NCBI RefSeq assembly: GCF_041679265.1
Contig: NZ_JBGFSM010000016.1
Span: 1-64,000, forward strand
Length of the DNA: 64,000 bases
Reading direction: 5' to 3'
DNA from: Autumnicola sp041679265
GTDB taxonomy: Bacteria > Bacteroidota > Bacteroidia > Flavobacteriales > Flavobacteriaceae
Positions 44,466 through 52,636 of the stretch are shown here, in pieces. The stretch's first letter is position 1; each line of letters begins with the position of its first letter. The notes beneath the pieces were generated by a model. The model was not told where the DNA came from. It did not search any database and worked only from the letters and a program-made list of their open reading frames with translations. A program made the translations under genes and the position numbers.

Positions 44466-45914
44466 ATGAATAAAAATAAATCATTACTATTTAGCTTACT
44501 TGCCGTTCTATTAATAGCGGCCTGTACTAATGAATTTGATGAAATAAATTCTGATCCCAACAGAATTGAAGAAGTTAGCCCTGCAACCCTCCTTAATCCC
44601 ATTATTTATGGATTAGCCACTCATAATATCGGCAGGGCAAACGCTATTACTTTTGATTTGATGCAGGTTTCCCTGCCGTTTCCCAGTGTGTCCGGTGGTC
44701 TGCACCGTTATGATGTGAGTATGGGCATCGGGAATTCTTCCTGGAACAATTATTACAAATGGTTAAAGAATATCCAGGAAATGAAAGCCGCAGCCGATGC
44801 CAGGGAAGATGAGAATTACCAGGCTATCGCGTTAACGCTCCAGGCTTATGTTTATGCCAATCTTACCGATCTCTTTGGACCAGTGCCTATAACGGAAGCT
44901 GTAATGGCGGAAGATGGAATCCTGTATCCGGATTTTGATTCCCAGGAAAGCATTTATGACAAAATCCTGGAAGACCTGGAAACAGCCAACGCTTTATATA
45001 ATCCGGAAGAGAGTATGGTTTATATGGAAGATATACTCTTCCAGAACGACGTTGAAAAATGGCAGAGATTCACCAATTCTCTCCATATGCGCCTTTTACT
45101 TAGAATTTCTAACCGTTCTGAAACCAATGCTTTTCAAAAACTGACAGAAATGGTAAATAATCCGGAGATTTATCCTGTTTTTGAAAATACTGAAGAGTCC
45201 GCTATCCTACAGGTAACAGGCGTAGAGCCCAATGTAAGCCCCTGGGGCAGGCCTCAGGATTTCAGATTGAGCACAAAGATTACCTCTTTTTTTATTGATA
45301 ATCTTAATGAATGGAATGACCCTCGAAGGCCGATTATTGCAACAATGGCTTCAGAAACAGATGAAGATCAAAATACCATCAATATAGGATATAAAGGAAT
45401 TCCCAGCGCTTACACAGGCCCTGAGTCTCAGTTCACCTACAATGCTTCCACCTTTAATATAGAACAGGTAACCAATCCTATGCAGATTTTCCTGCTGACT
45501 TATGCTGAAGTAGAATTTATTAAAGCTGAACTGGCCCAACGAGGCTTTATTGAAGATGCCCAAACGCACTACCGCAATGGAGTAGTGGCCGCTATGGAGC
45601 AATTGGGAGTAGAAGAGGTTCCTGAGGATTATTTTGAAAACCCGGCGGTTGCCTATAATGGGACATTGGAGCAAATAATGCTTCAAAAATATTACGCCCT
45701 CTATTTTACCGATTATCAGCAGTGGTTTGAATACCGCAGAACCGGTTATCCTGAACTTCCTACAACAGAATCGATGTTTAACGATGGAGTTATGCCTTCA
45801 AGGCTGTATTATCCTACAGATCTTGCTATAGAAAACTCTGAAGGCTACGCCCAGGGAGTGGAAATGCTTGGTGGCAGTGATGACATTAATACAAAAGTTT
45901 GGTGGGACCAGTAA
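44466..45914 (+). CDS. SusD-like outer-membrane lipoprotein (SusD_2 type)
   Basis: The 482-aa lipoprotein has Cys20 in LLIAAC followed by TNEFDEINSDPNRI, the standard opening of SusD-and-RagB-like SusD_2 proteins. Helical repeats follow, with ALTLQAYVYANLTDLFG and YYALYFTDYQQWFEYRRTGYP near the end. It pairs with the interrupted SusC before it. Its two downstream genes encode secreted phosphoesterases, so the ligand may be a phosphodiester or a phosphate-bearing glycerol compound. Confidence 0.93.
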   Translation: MNKNKSLLFSLLAVLLIAACTNEFDEINSDPNRIEEVSPATLLNPIIYGLATHNIGRANAITFDLMQVSLPFPSVSGGLHRYDVSMGIGNSSWNNYYKWLKNIQEMKAAADAREDENYQAIALTLQAYVYANLTDLFGPVPITEAVMAEDGILYPDFDSQESIYDKILEDLETANALYNPEESMVYMEDILFQNDVEKWQRFTNSLHMRLLLRISNRSETNAFQKLTEMVNNPEIYPVFENTEESAILQVTGVEPNVSPWGRPQDFRLSTKITSFFIDNLNEWNDPRRPIIATMASETDEDQNTINIGYKGIPSAYTGPESQFTYNASTFNIEQVTNPMQIFLLTYAEVEFIKAELAQRGFIEDAQTHYRNGVVAAMEQLGVEEVPEDYFENPAVAYNGTLEQIMLQKYYALYFTDYQQWFEYRRTGYPELPTTESMFNDGVMPSRLYYPTDLAIENSEGYAQGVEMLGGSDDINTKVWWDQ

Positions 45915-45922
45915 AATAAGGA

Positions 45923-47500
45923 ATGATGAAAAATACCATTTTAACGATAGGCATATTATTAATCAGCTTCGGAATTTTTGCACAGGATAGCGTAAAAGGT
46001 TATGTGTTTGAAGACCTGAACAACAATGGAAGAAAAGACCGAAAAGAACAGGGTATTGCCAATATTTCGGTGTCCAACGGTAGAGAAGTGGTTATTACCG
46101 ACAGTGCGGGGAAATATGAACTTCCTGTAGGTGGTGATGATATTATTTTCGTGATAAAACCTTCTGGCTATGGGGTAAAGACGGATGAAAATAATCAGCC
46201 TCAGTTTTATTATATCAATAAACCAAAAGGTTCACCGGAAACTAAATTTCCCGGGGTGAAACCTACCGGGAAATTACCAAAATCTGTAGATTTTGGTTTA
46301 ATTCCTTCCGAAGAGAATGAAGAATTTACCGCTCTTATTTTTGGTGATCCCCAGCCTTATAACCTTAAAGAGATCGATTATTTTGCCAAAGGGATTGTAG
46401 CTGAAGTTGAGGGTATCGAAAATATTCCTTTCGGTTTAAGTTTGGGCGATCTGGTGGGAAACGATCTTGAACTTTTCCAGCCATATATTCAGGCTGTAAA
46501 AAAGGTGGGAATCCCGTGGTATAACCTTATGGGAAATCATGATATGAATTTTGATGCCACAAAAGATAATATGTCTGATGAAACTTATGAGGCCAATTTT
46601 GGACCGGCCAATTACGCCTTTAATTACGGTAAAGTACATTTTATTATCATGGATGATATTTTGTATCCCGACCCGAGGGATCAAAAGGGTTATTTAGGCG
46701 GTTTTCGGGAGGATCAACTGGATTTTATTGAAAATGACTTGGAACATGTTTCTAAAGATCAACTGGTGGTACTTGCATGGCATATTCCATTAGCTGAGCC
46801 GGAAAATCAGGACACCTTCAGGGATAAAGATAAGCAGCGATTGTTCACGATTTTAAGTGAATTCCCACATACCTTGTCACTTTCGGCGCATACGCACATC
46901 CAAAGGCAGGATTTCTTTGGAAAAGAAGATGGTTTTGATCGTGAAGAAATGCATCATGAATACAATGTAGGCACTACCTCGGGAGACTGGTATTCCGGCA
47001 TGCTGGATGAACAGGGAATTCCTATTTCGGTGATGCGTGATGGTACGCCTAAAGGTTATGCTTTTATACACTTTAATGGTAATTCCTATCAAACGAATTA
47101 CAAGGTGGCCGGGAAAAATAAGGATTACCAAATGAAAATTTTCGCACCAAAAGTGGTGGCTACCGGAAGAAGGAGCCAGGCAGGGATATTTGTTAATTTT
47201 TTTATGGGGAATGAGGGAGATGAAGTTTTATATCGTATAGACAATGGGGAGTGGAAGCCAATGGAGTATACAGAAAGGAAAGATCCGTCATACGAAACTC
47301 TGGTTTACGAATGGGATCTTTCCGAAGAATTGATGGAGGGAAGGCGCTCTTCCAATCCTATAAATAGTACTCATTTATGGAGAGGTGATATTCCAACCCG
47401 GTTAAAAACAGGAGAGCATATCATTGAAATAAGAGCTACAGATATGTTCGGGAATACTTTTTCTGAAAAAAGCAGTTACCGCCTGGAAGAACCTAAATAA
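45923..47500 (+). CDS. Exported calcineurin-like phosphoesterase with N- and C-terminal beta domains
   Basis: The 525-aa protein has a signal peptide (MKNTILTIGILLISFGIFAQ) and an Ig/SdrD-like N-terminal domain (YVFEDLNNNGRKDRKEQGI). The metallophosphatase core shows FGDPQ, SLGDLVGND, MGNHDMNFD and SAHTHIQ, all dimetal ligands. A C-terminal beta domain begins about residue 400. This MetallophosN/core/MetallophosC layout is common in Bacteroidota enzymes that act on phosphodiesters or phosphomonoesters outside the inner membrane. It starts 9 bp after susD, in the same operon as a GDPD lipoprotein. Confidence 0.88.
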   Translation: MMKNTILTIGILLISFGIFAQDSVKGYVFEDLNNNGRKDRKEQGIANISVSNGREVVITDSAGKYELPVGGDDIIFVIKPSGYGVKTDENNQPQFYYINKPKGSPETKFPGVKPTGKLPKSVDFGLIPSEENEEFTALIFGDPQPYNLKEIDYFAKGIVAEVEGIENIPFGLSLGDLVGNDLELFQPYIQAVKKVGIPWYNLMGNHDMNFDATKDNMSDETYEANFGPANYAFNYGKVHFIIMDDILYPDPRDQKGYLGGFREDQLDFIENDLEHVSKDQLVVLAWHIPLAEPENQDTFRDKDKQRLFTILSEFPHTLSLSAHTHIQRQDFFGKEDGFDREEMHHEYNVGTTSGDWYSGMLDEQGIPISVMRDGTPKGYAFIHFNGNSYQTNYKVAGKNKDYQMKIFAPKVVATGRRSQAGIFVNFFMGNEGDEVLYRIDNGEWKPMEYTERKDPSYETLVYEWDLSEELMEGRRSSNPINSTHLWRGDIPTRLKTGEHIIEIRATDMFGNTFSEKSSYRLEEPK

Positions 47501-47571
47501 AAATCTTTGTTTAGTTTGTGTAGGCCTGCTGGAGCTTTTTGCAAAAGTGGGCCTTCTTTAAAATTTACAAC

Positions 47572-48498
47572 ATGAAAATATTTCAATTTGTTTTAGCAGG
47601 ATTAGTTCTCTTTAGTACTTCTTGCAAACATTCTACGAAAGAAAAAGAGGAATCCGGAATATTAACTGAAAACGGAATTGAAGTTCAGGGCCATCGGGGA
47701 GAACGCGGCTTGATGCCTGAAAATAGTATCCCTGGATTTATTGCTGCAATAAATGATAGTGTTGATGTAATTGAAATGGATGTAGTGATCTCCGGAGATG
47801 GGGAAGTAGTGGTTTCCCATGAACCTTTTATGTCTTCGGCATATGTACTACAACCTAATGGCGACAGTATCAAAAAGTCTGAGGAAGCTAACTATAATCT
47901 TTATCAAATGCCCTATGATAGTATCAGGAAATACGATATAGGATTAAAGGGGAATAATTCATTTCCCGGGCAACATAAGGTTTCGGCCTATAAGCCCTTA
48001 CTGGTGGAAGTTATAGATAGTGTGGAAAAATATATAGAAAATAAGAAACTGAAACCGGTCGGGTATAATATTGAACTTAAATCTGACCAGGAACAATATG
48101 GGATTTCCCAGCCGGAACCTGAAGTATTTGTAGATATGGTGATGAATGTAATTGAAAATAAGGATATTAAGGGGGCTGTAAATATTCAGTCTTTTGACCC
48201 TGCTATTTTAAACACGATCCATAAAAATTATCCAGGAACAAAATTGGCATTTTTGGTCTACAAGGAAGGTATTCAGGAAAATATGGATCAATTAAACTTT
48301 GTACCTGAAATATATAGTCCCAATTATAACCTTGTAAAAAATGAAGCTTTCGTAGATTCTATAAAAGCGCTACAGATGAAACTGATTCCCTGGACGGTTA
48401 ATAAAAATGAAGCAATAAAAAAGATGATAGAGTTAAGGGTTGATGGTATTATTACCGATTTTCCCGGAAAGGCTAATAAGCTTTTTAAAGCTAAATAA
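47572..48498 (+). CDS. Glycerophosphodiester phosphodiesterase lipoprotein
   Basis: About 308 aa from ATG 47572, with a lipobox Cys18 (LFSTSC). The GDPD catalytic set is present: H41-R42 in GHRGERGLMPENS, E68/D70 in VIEMDVV, H83 in VSHEPF, and the terminal DGIITDFP motif. It splits glycerophosphodiesters into sn-glycerol 3-phosphate and an alcohol, acting at the outer membrane or periplasm. With the neighbouring phosphoesterase and SusCD it forms a plausible phosphate or glycerol scavenging unit. The longer frame from 47539 would place residues before the signal peptide and is not preferred. Confidence 0.9.
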   Translation: MKIFQFVLAGLVLFSTSCKHSTKEKEESGILTENGIEVQGHRGERGLMPENSIPGFIAAINDSVDVIEMDVVISGDGEVVVSHEPFMSSAYVLQPNGDSIKKSEEANYNLYQMPYDSIRKYDIGLKGNNSFPGQHKVSAYKPLLVEVIDSVEKYIENKKLKPVGYNIELKSDQEQYGISQPEPEVFVDMVMNVIENKDIKGAVNIQSFDPAILNTIHKNYPGTKLAFLVYKEGIQENMDQLNFVPEIYSPNYNLVKNEAFVDSIKALQMKLIPWTVNKNEAIKKMIELRVDGIITDFPGKANKLFKAK

Positions 48499-48696
48499 AA
48501 TTTCGATTTTGAAATATCGGAACTTTGGTAATTCACTTACCATAACAACAGGAAAAATTCCAGTAAATGATATCGCCCATCCTATAGTTCAATTGGGATG
48601 ACTATACAAATCTATAGATTCATCCTCCTAATTTACCAGAATATTAAACTGCGCGAGGTTTCTGTGCTGTTTTTATAGCGAACGGGAACTTAAGGG

Positions 48697-48736
48697 TTCC
48701 TGCCTGACATCCTGGGTGAGGGGGGGCAGGCAGGAA
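48697..48736. repeat. G-rich hairpin in the strip between GDPD and gap
   Basis: TTCCTGCCTG and CAGGCAGGAA form a perfect 10-bp inverted repeat around a 20-nt loop containing a run of seven G. The convergent GDPD and gap genes end on either side. The base composition is much more GC-rich than its surroundings. Lacking a T tail, it is not a classic terminator. The rest of 48499-48893 holds nothing else I can identify. Confidence 0.4.
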
Positions 48737-48893
48737 ATAAATACAGCATAGGGAGCATCCTGCTTATGTTTTACCGAATAGAATTAGCCTGTTCTAACGA
48801 TCATGAGAAAGATTTTCTGTCATATGTTTAGACATATCATTTATAAATATGTTAAGGTCAAAAGACTTTAATTTTATTTTTATATAAAGGCTT

Positions 48894-50342
48894 TTAATAA
48901 TAAGTATATCTTCTAACCTTGGCAATATGCTTTGCCAATCGTATGACCTGGTGGCTATAGCCATACTCATTGTCGTACCATATGTACAGGATAATGTTCT
49001 TTCCATCTGCCGAAACAATGGTAGCTTTGCTGTCATAAATTGCCGGGGCTGAGGAACCTAATACATCTGTTGAAACCAGTTCGTTATCAATAGAATATTT
49101 TATCTGCTCTACCAAATCTCCTTCCAGGGCATATTTTTTTATAATCGCATTTATTTCTTTCAACGAAGTTGGATTTTCCACTTCCAGGTTTAGAATTACC
49201 AGGGAACCATTGGGAACAGGTACACGTATGGCATTTGAAGTGAGTTTTCCTTGCAGTGCCGGTAATGCCCTGGCCACCGCTTTGCCGGCCCCGGTTTCAG
49301 TGATAACCATATTTAAGGTAGCGGCTCGTCCCCGGCGGTATTTACTATGCATATTATCTACCAGGTTCTGATCATTAGTATAAGCATGGATGGTTTCCAG
49401 ATGACCTTTTACCACTCCCAGGGATTCTTCTATAGCCTTCAGTACCGGTGTTATGGCATTTGTAGTACATGATGCTGCCGAAAAAAGGGAGATGCTATCT
49501 GGATGATATTCTTTGTGGTTTACGCCGTGAACTATGTTAGGAACTCCTTTGGCGGGAGCGGTAAGAAGTACTTTAGAAGCTCCTTTGGATTGCAGGTGCC
49601 TGTTAAGTTCTTCCTGGTCTCTAAAAGCACCGGTATTATCAATTATCAGGGCGTCCTTTATACCATATTTAGTATAGTCTATGTCTACCGGCTGATTGGC
49701 AGCAATCATTTGAATACTTGTTCCGTTAATGATCAGGGTGTTACTGTTTGGATCTATCCGAACTGTACCATTAAAATTGCCATGAACGGAATCGTTTCTA
49801 AACAGCGCCGCCCTTTTTTCCAGGTTTTCCCTGTTAATTTGTCCTCTTGTTACTATTGCCCTTAATCTTAGCTGGTTTCCCTTGCCTGTTCTTGCCATTA
49901 ATTCTCTGGCAACCAATCTTCCAATGCGTCCAAAACCATAGAGGACCACATCTTTCGGGGTTATAACTTCAGCTTTATCTATATCTTTAAACTTCTTGTA
50001 TAGGAAAGCCGTGGCATCACTGGAATTCGGTTCGCTTTGATATTCATAGGTTAGCTTTCCAATGTCTATTTTGGCAGGAGGGAGCTTTAGATTTTTTAAG
50101 GCTTTTGCTAATTCCAGCGAATCAAAAATGGAAATAGGTTTACTAATAAATTCCTCTGCGTATTCATGAAGATCCAGAATTTTACCTGTGCTGCTGTTGA
50201 TGAGTTGATTTCGAAAAAATACGAGTTCAATAGCTTTATCATACCAAAGTTCTGTAATGATATTGAGTAAATGTGCACTGGCTTTTCTTCTGTCTATTTG
50301 AAAGGACAGTTCTTTTTCATAATTGGAAGTAATGGAAATCAT
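48894..50342 (-). CDS. gap: Glyceraldehyde-3-phosphate dehydrogenase, long form
   Basis: The 482-aa enzyme has an N-terminal extension of ~130 residues before the NAD-binding motif YGFGRIGR (135-142). The catalytic Cys292 in SAASCTTNAITP and the usual C-terminal WYDNEYGYSHQV follow. The extended form is known in Flavobacteriia beside a standard-length GAPDH. It interconverts glyceraldehyde 3-phosphate and 1,3-bisphosphoglycerate in the cytoplasm. This is the only complete gap in the window. Two partial copies with the same orientation lie at 20809-21575 and 38862-39175. Confidence 0.93.
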   Translation of the reverse strand: MISITSNYEKELSFQIDRRKASAHLLNIITELWYDKAIELVFFRNQLINSSTGKILDLHEYAEEFISKPISIFDSLELAKALKNLKLPPAKIDIGKLTYEYQSEPNSSDATAFLYKKFKDIDKAEVITPKDVVLYGFGRIGRLVARELMARTGKGNQLRLRAIVTRGQINRENLEKRAALFRNDSVHGNFNGTVRIDPNSNTLIINGTSIQMIAANQPVDIDYTKYGIKDALIIDNTGAFRDQEELNRHLQSKGASKVLLTAPAKGVPNIVHGVNHKEYHPDSISLFSAASCTTNAITPVLKAIEESLGVVKGHLETIHAYTNDQNLVDNMHSKYRRGRAATLNMVITETGAGKAVARALPALQGKLTSNAIRVPVPNGSLVILNLEVENPTSLKEINAIIKKYALEGDLVEQIKYSIDNELVSTDVLGSSAPAIYDSKATIVSADGKNIILYIWYDNEYGYSHQVIRLAKHIAKVRRYTYY

Positions 50343-50437
50343 GGTGTGGTTTGTTTTAAAAATTTTGGCAAATTTAGAAATTTCAAACGTTTTCGTAATC
50401 TTTAGATATGAGATAAAATGAAGATGATAAAATGCAT

Positions 50438-50800
50438 CTACCTAATGATATCATTCATATTATCATCCCACATGATCATCTTATCTTTGGTAGGTTCAAT
50501 TTCCCGAAGCATGCGTTTGGTTTGTAAAGGATCTACACCATATGTGGATAGACAATATTCAATTCTTTTTAAGATTAGCTTCTCCCATTCCATATAATCC
50601 CCTGTGTGCAAACCATATTGTTGATACTGATATCCCTGCCAGGAGGTTACAAAAACCCATACCTTCATATAAATATAATTGCTGCCTTTTTTACTGCGCT
50701 TTGCAGAAAAGAGGTAATCACAGGTAATTCCTATATGAGCATCTTCTATATCCTGTCCCGGAGCTTCACCCTTTATATTTCTTAAATCCAATAGTCCCAT
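50438..50800 (-). CDS. Hypothetical protein, 120 aa
   Basis: Unrecognised family. It is soluble, with a beta-rich first half (GITCDYLFSAKRSKKGSNYIY then MKVWVFVTSWQGYQ) and a helical second half (YMEWEKLILKRIEYCLSTYG). No catalytic motif seen. It lies upstream of gap on the same strand with ~95 bp between them, and diverges from umuDC with a short shared intergenic region (50801-50871), so it might share control with that operon. Confidence 0.5.
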   Translation of the reverse strand: MGLLDLRNIKGEAPGQDIEDAHIGITCDYLFSAKRSKKGSNYIYMKVWVFVTSWQGYQYQQYGLHTGDYMEWEKLILKRIEYCLSTYGVDPLQTKRMLREIEPTKDKMIMWDDNMNDIIR

Positions 50801-50819
50801 ATCAAATTTTTTCTAAATA

Positions 50820-50866
50820 TATGGAATAAATCCACTTGTATGGAATTAATCCTAGTAGTAATTTTG
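50820..50866 (+). promoter_or_regulatory. umuDC promoter with two 14-bp direct repeats (candidate SOS-type operator)
   Basis: TATGGAATAAATCC (50820-50833) and TATGGAATTAATCC (50839-50852) are direct repeats with one mismatch, 19 bp apart, nearly two helical turns. Between and after them lie TTG at 50836-50838 and TAATTTTG at 50859-50866, a good -33/-7 pair with a 20-nt spacer. One repeat covers -33 and the other the spacer, so a bound protein would block transcription. The predicted start falls on or next to the umuD ATG at 50872, implying a leaderless message. Confidence 0.55.
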
Positions 50867-50871
50867 TACTC

Positions 50872-51297
50872 ATGGTGGTATTAGAAGTTTTTATAAAAGA
50901 AATCGGAGTAGAGCAGTTTTTACCTGTTGTGGATGCCGGAATATCGGCAGGGTTTCCATCTCCCGCAGATGATCATCTGGAAAATTCCATAGATCTTAAT
51001 AAGGAATATATCAGAAATAAGGATGCTACCTTCTTTGGACGCGTAAAAGGGGATTCAATGAAAAACGCCGGTATACATTCCGGGGATTTATTAATTATAG
51101 ATAAAAGCCTGGAACCGGTTAATGGTAAAATAGCGGTATGTTTTATAGATGGTGAATTTACGGTGAAGCGCTTGAAAATTGAAAGAAGTACGATCTGGCT
51201 GTTGGCCGAAAATGAAAATTACAAACCTATTAAGGTTACTATGGATAATGAATTTCTCATCTGGGGAATGGTGACGGCTGTAATAAAGAACCTGTAA
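50872..51297 (+). CDS. umuD: UmuD-like SOS mutagenesis protein (LexA-fold autoprotease)
   Basis: About 141 aa from ATG 50872. The LexA/UmuD peptidase elements are visible: a cleavage-site Ala-Gly at 26-27 (ISAGFPSP), catalytic Ser62 in KGDSMKNAG and Lys99 in EFTVKRL, with the typical 37-residue spacing. After RecA-stimulated self-cleavage UmuD activates the lesion-bypass polymerase encoded next. The promoter elements lie above this ATG, so the longer frame is excluded. The stop overlaps the umuC start by 1 nt. Confidence 0.9.
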   Translation: MVVLEVFIKEIGVEQFLPVVDAGISAGFPSPADDHLENSIDLNKEYIRNKDATFFGRVKGDSMKNAGIHSGDLLIIDKSLEPVNGKIAVCFIDGEFTVKRLKIERSTIWLLAENENYKPIKVTMDNEFLIWGMVTAVIKNL

Positions 51298-52556
51298 TGT
51301 TTGCACTTGTAGACTGTAATAATTTTTATGCCTCATGTGAAAGGGTTTTTAACCCCGGACTGATAGGTAAACCTGTCGTTGTACTTAGCAATAATGACGG
51401 TTGTGTAATAGCACGCTCGAATGAAGCTAAGGCTCTTGCTATTCCAATGGGAGCCCCGGCATTTCTGTATGAGAAAATTTTTGAAAAAGGCCAGGTAAAT
51501 GTCTTTTCTTCCAATTACGCGCTGTACGGGGATATGAGTTCCCGGGTGATGAACATCCTTTCATCCTTTACTCCAGATATTGAGATTTATAGTATAGATG
51601 AATCTTTCCTGAGGTTTGAAGGTTTTTGTCTTTTCGATTTGAGAGAGGTTGGATTGGAGATGATCGAAAAGGTTAAAAAATGCACGGGTATTCCCATTAG
51701 TGTAGGTATCGCCCCCACCAAATCATTAGCTAAGATTGCCAATAAGATTGCTAAGAAATTCAGTAAGAAAACAGGAGGTGTATGTTCTTTGGATTCGCAG
51801 GAAAAAATTGATAAAGCCTTGGAATATACAAAGATAGAGGATGTATGGGGGATAGGGAAACAGCATGCGAAAAAGCTGCAGGAAATTGGAGTATCTAATG
51901 CCCTTCAATTTACCAGGTTACCTAATGAATACGTAAGGAAAGAAATGACGGAGGTGGGTTTGCGGTTAAAAAGGGATCTTTCTGGAGAAAAAATCCTGGA
52001 ACTGGAAGAGCCGGCCATTAAAAAGAACATTGCGGTTACCCGTGCATTCGAGAAAATGTATTCCGAATATCATGAAATTAGGGAGCGGGTAAGTACATAC
52101 TGCTCGCGTGGAGCTTATAAATTAAGGAAACAACAATCTTGTTGTAATATGGTATATGTATTTCTTCACACTAACCCACACCGGCAGGATCTTAAACAAT
52201 ACAGGTGCAATATAGCTGTACAATTGGTCTTTCCCACCAATTCTACCATAGAGCTTACCAAAGCTGCTTTGTCTGGTCTGGCTGAAATTTTCCGGCAGGG
52301 CTATGAATATAAAAAAGCGGGCATTATACTTACGGGTTTGGTGCCAGAAAACCAGCGGCAGTTACCGCTGTTCACTACAATAAATCCAAAGCATGAACAG
52401 CTGATGAAAACTATTGACCTTTTAAACCAAAACCAATCCGGTAAAGTTAAATTTGGTGGCCAGGATCTAGGGCGAACATGGAAAGTACGGCAGGAAAAAT
52501 TTTCCCGAAGATATACTACCAGGTTTGAAGAAATTTTGTGGATTCATGCTAAATAG
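51297..52556 (+). CDS. umuC: Y-family translesion DNA polymerase (UmuC-like)
   Basis: The 419-aa polymerase has Y-family metal ligands Asp6 (MFALVDCNNFY) and Asp101-Glu102 (YSIDESF), plus SNNDGCVIARS (31-41). A helix-hairpin-helix thumb (VWGIGKQHAKKLQEIG) and a UmuC C-terminal region (NQSGKVKFGGQDLGRTW) follow. Length matches UmuC rather than DinB. With UmuD it makes Pol V-type error-prone bypass. Coupled to umuD by the TAATG overlap. Confidence 0.95.
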   Translation: MFALVDCNNFYASCERVFNPGLIGKPVVVLSNNDGCVIARSNEAKALAIPMGAPAFLYEKIFEKGQVNVFSSNYALYGDMSSRVMNILSSFTPDIEIYSIDESFLRFEGFCLFDLREVGLEMIEKVKKCTGIPISVGIAPTKSLAKIANKIAKKFSKKTGGVCSLDSQEKIDKALEYTKIEDVWGIGKQHAKKLQEIGVSNALQFTRLPNEYVRKEMTEVGLRLKRDLSGEKILELEEPAIKKNIAVTRAFEKMYSEYHEIRERVSTYCSRGAYKLRKQQSCCNMVYVFLHTNPHRQDLKQYRCNIAVQLVFPTNSTIELTKAALSGLAEIFRQGYEYKKAGIILTGLVPENQRQLPLFTTINPKHEQLMKTIDLLNQNQSGKVKFGGQDLGRTWKVRQEKFSRRYTTRFEEILWIHAK

Positions 52557-52636
52557 AATATGAACGGTTACATTAGATTTTTAAAAAAATTAGGACCTAA
52601 ACACTTAGCGGGAGAGATTTTCAAATATTGGCCAAA

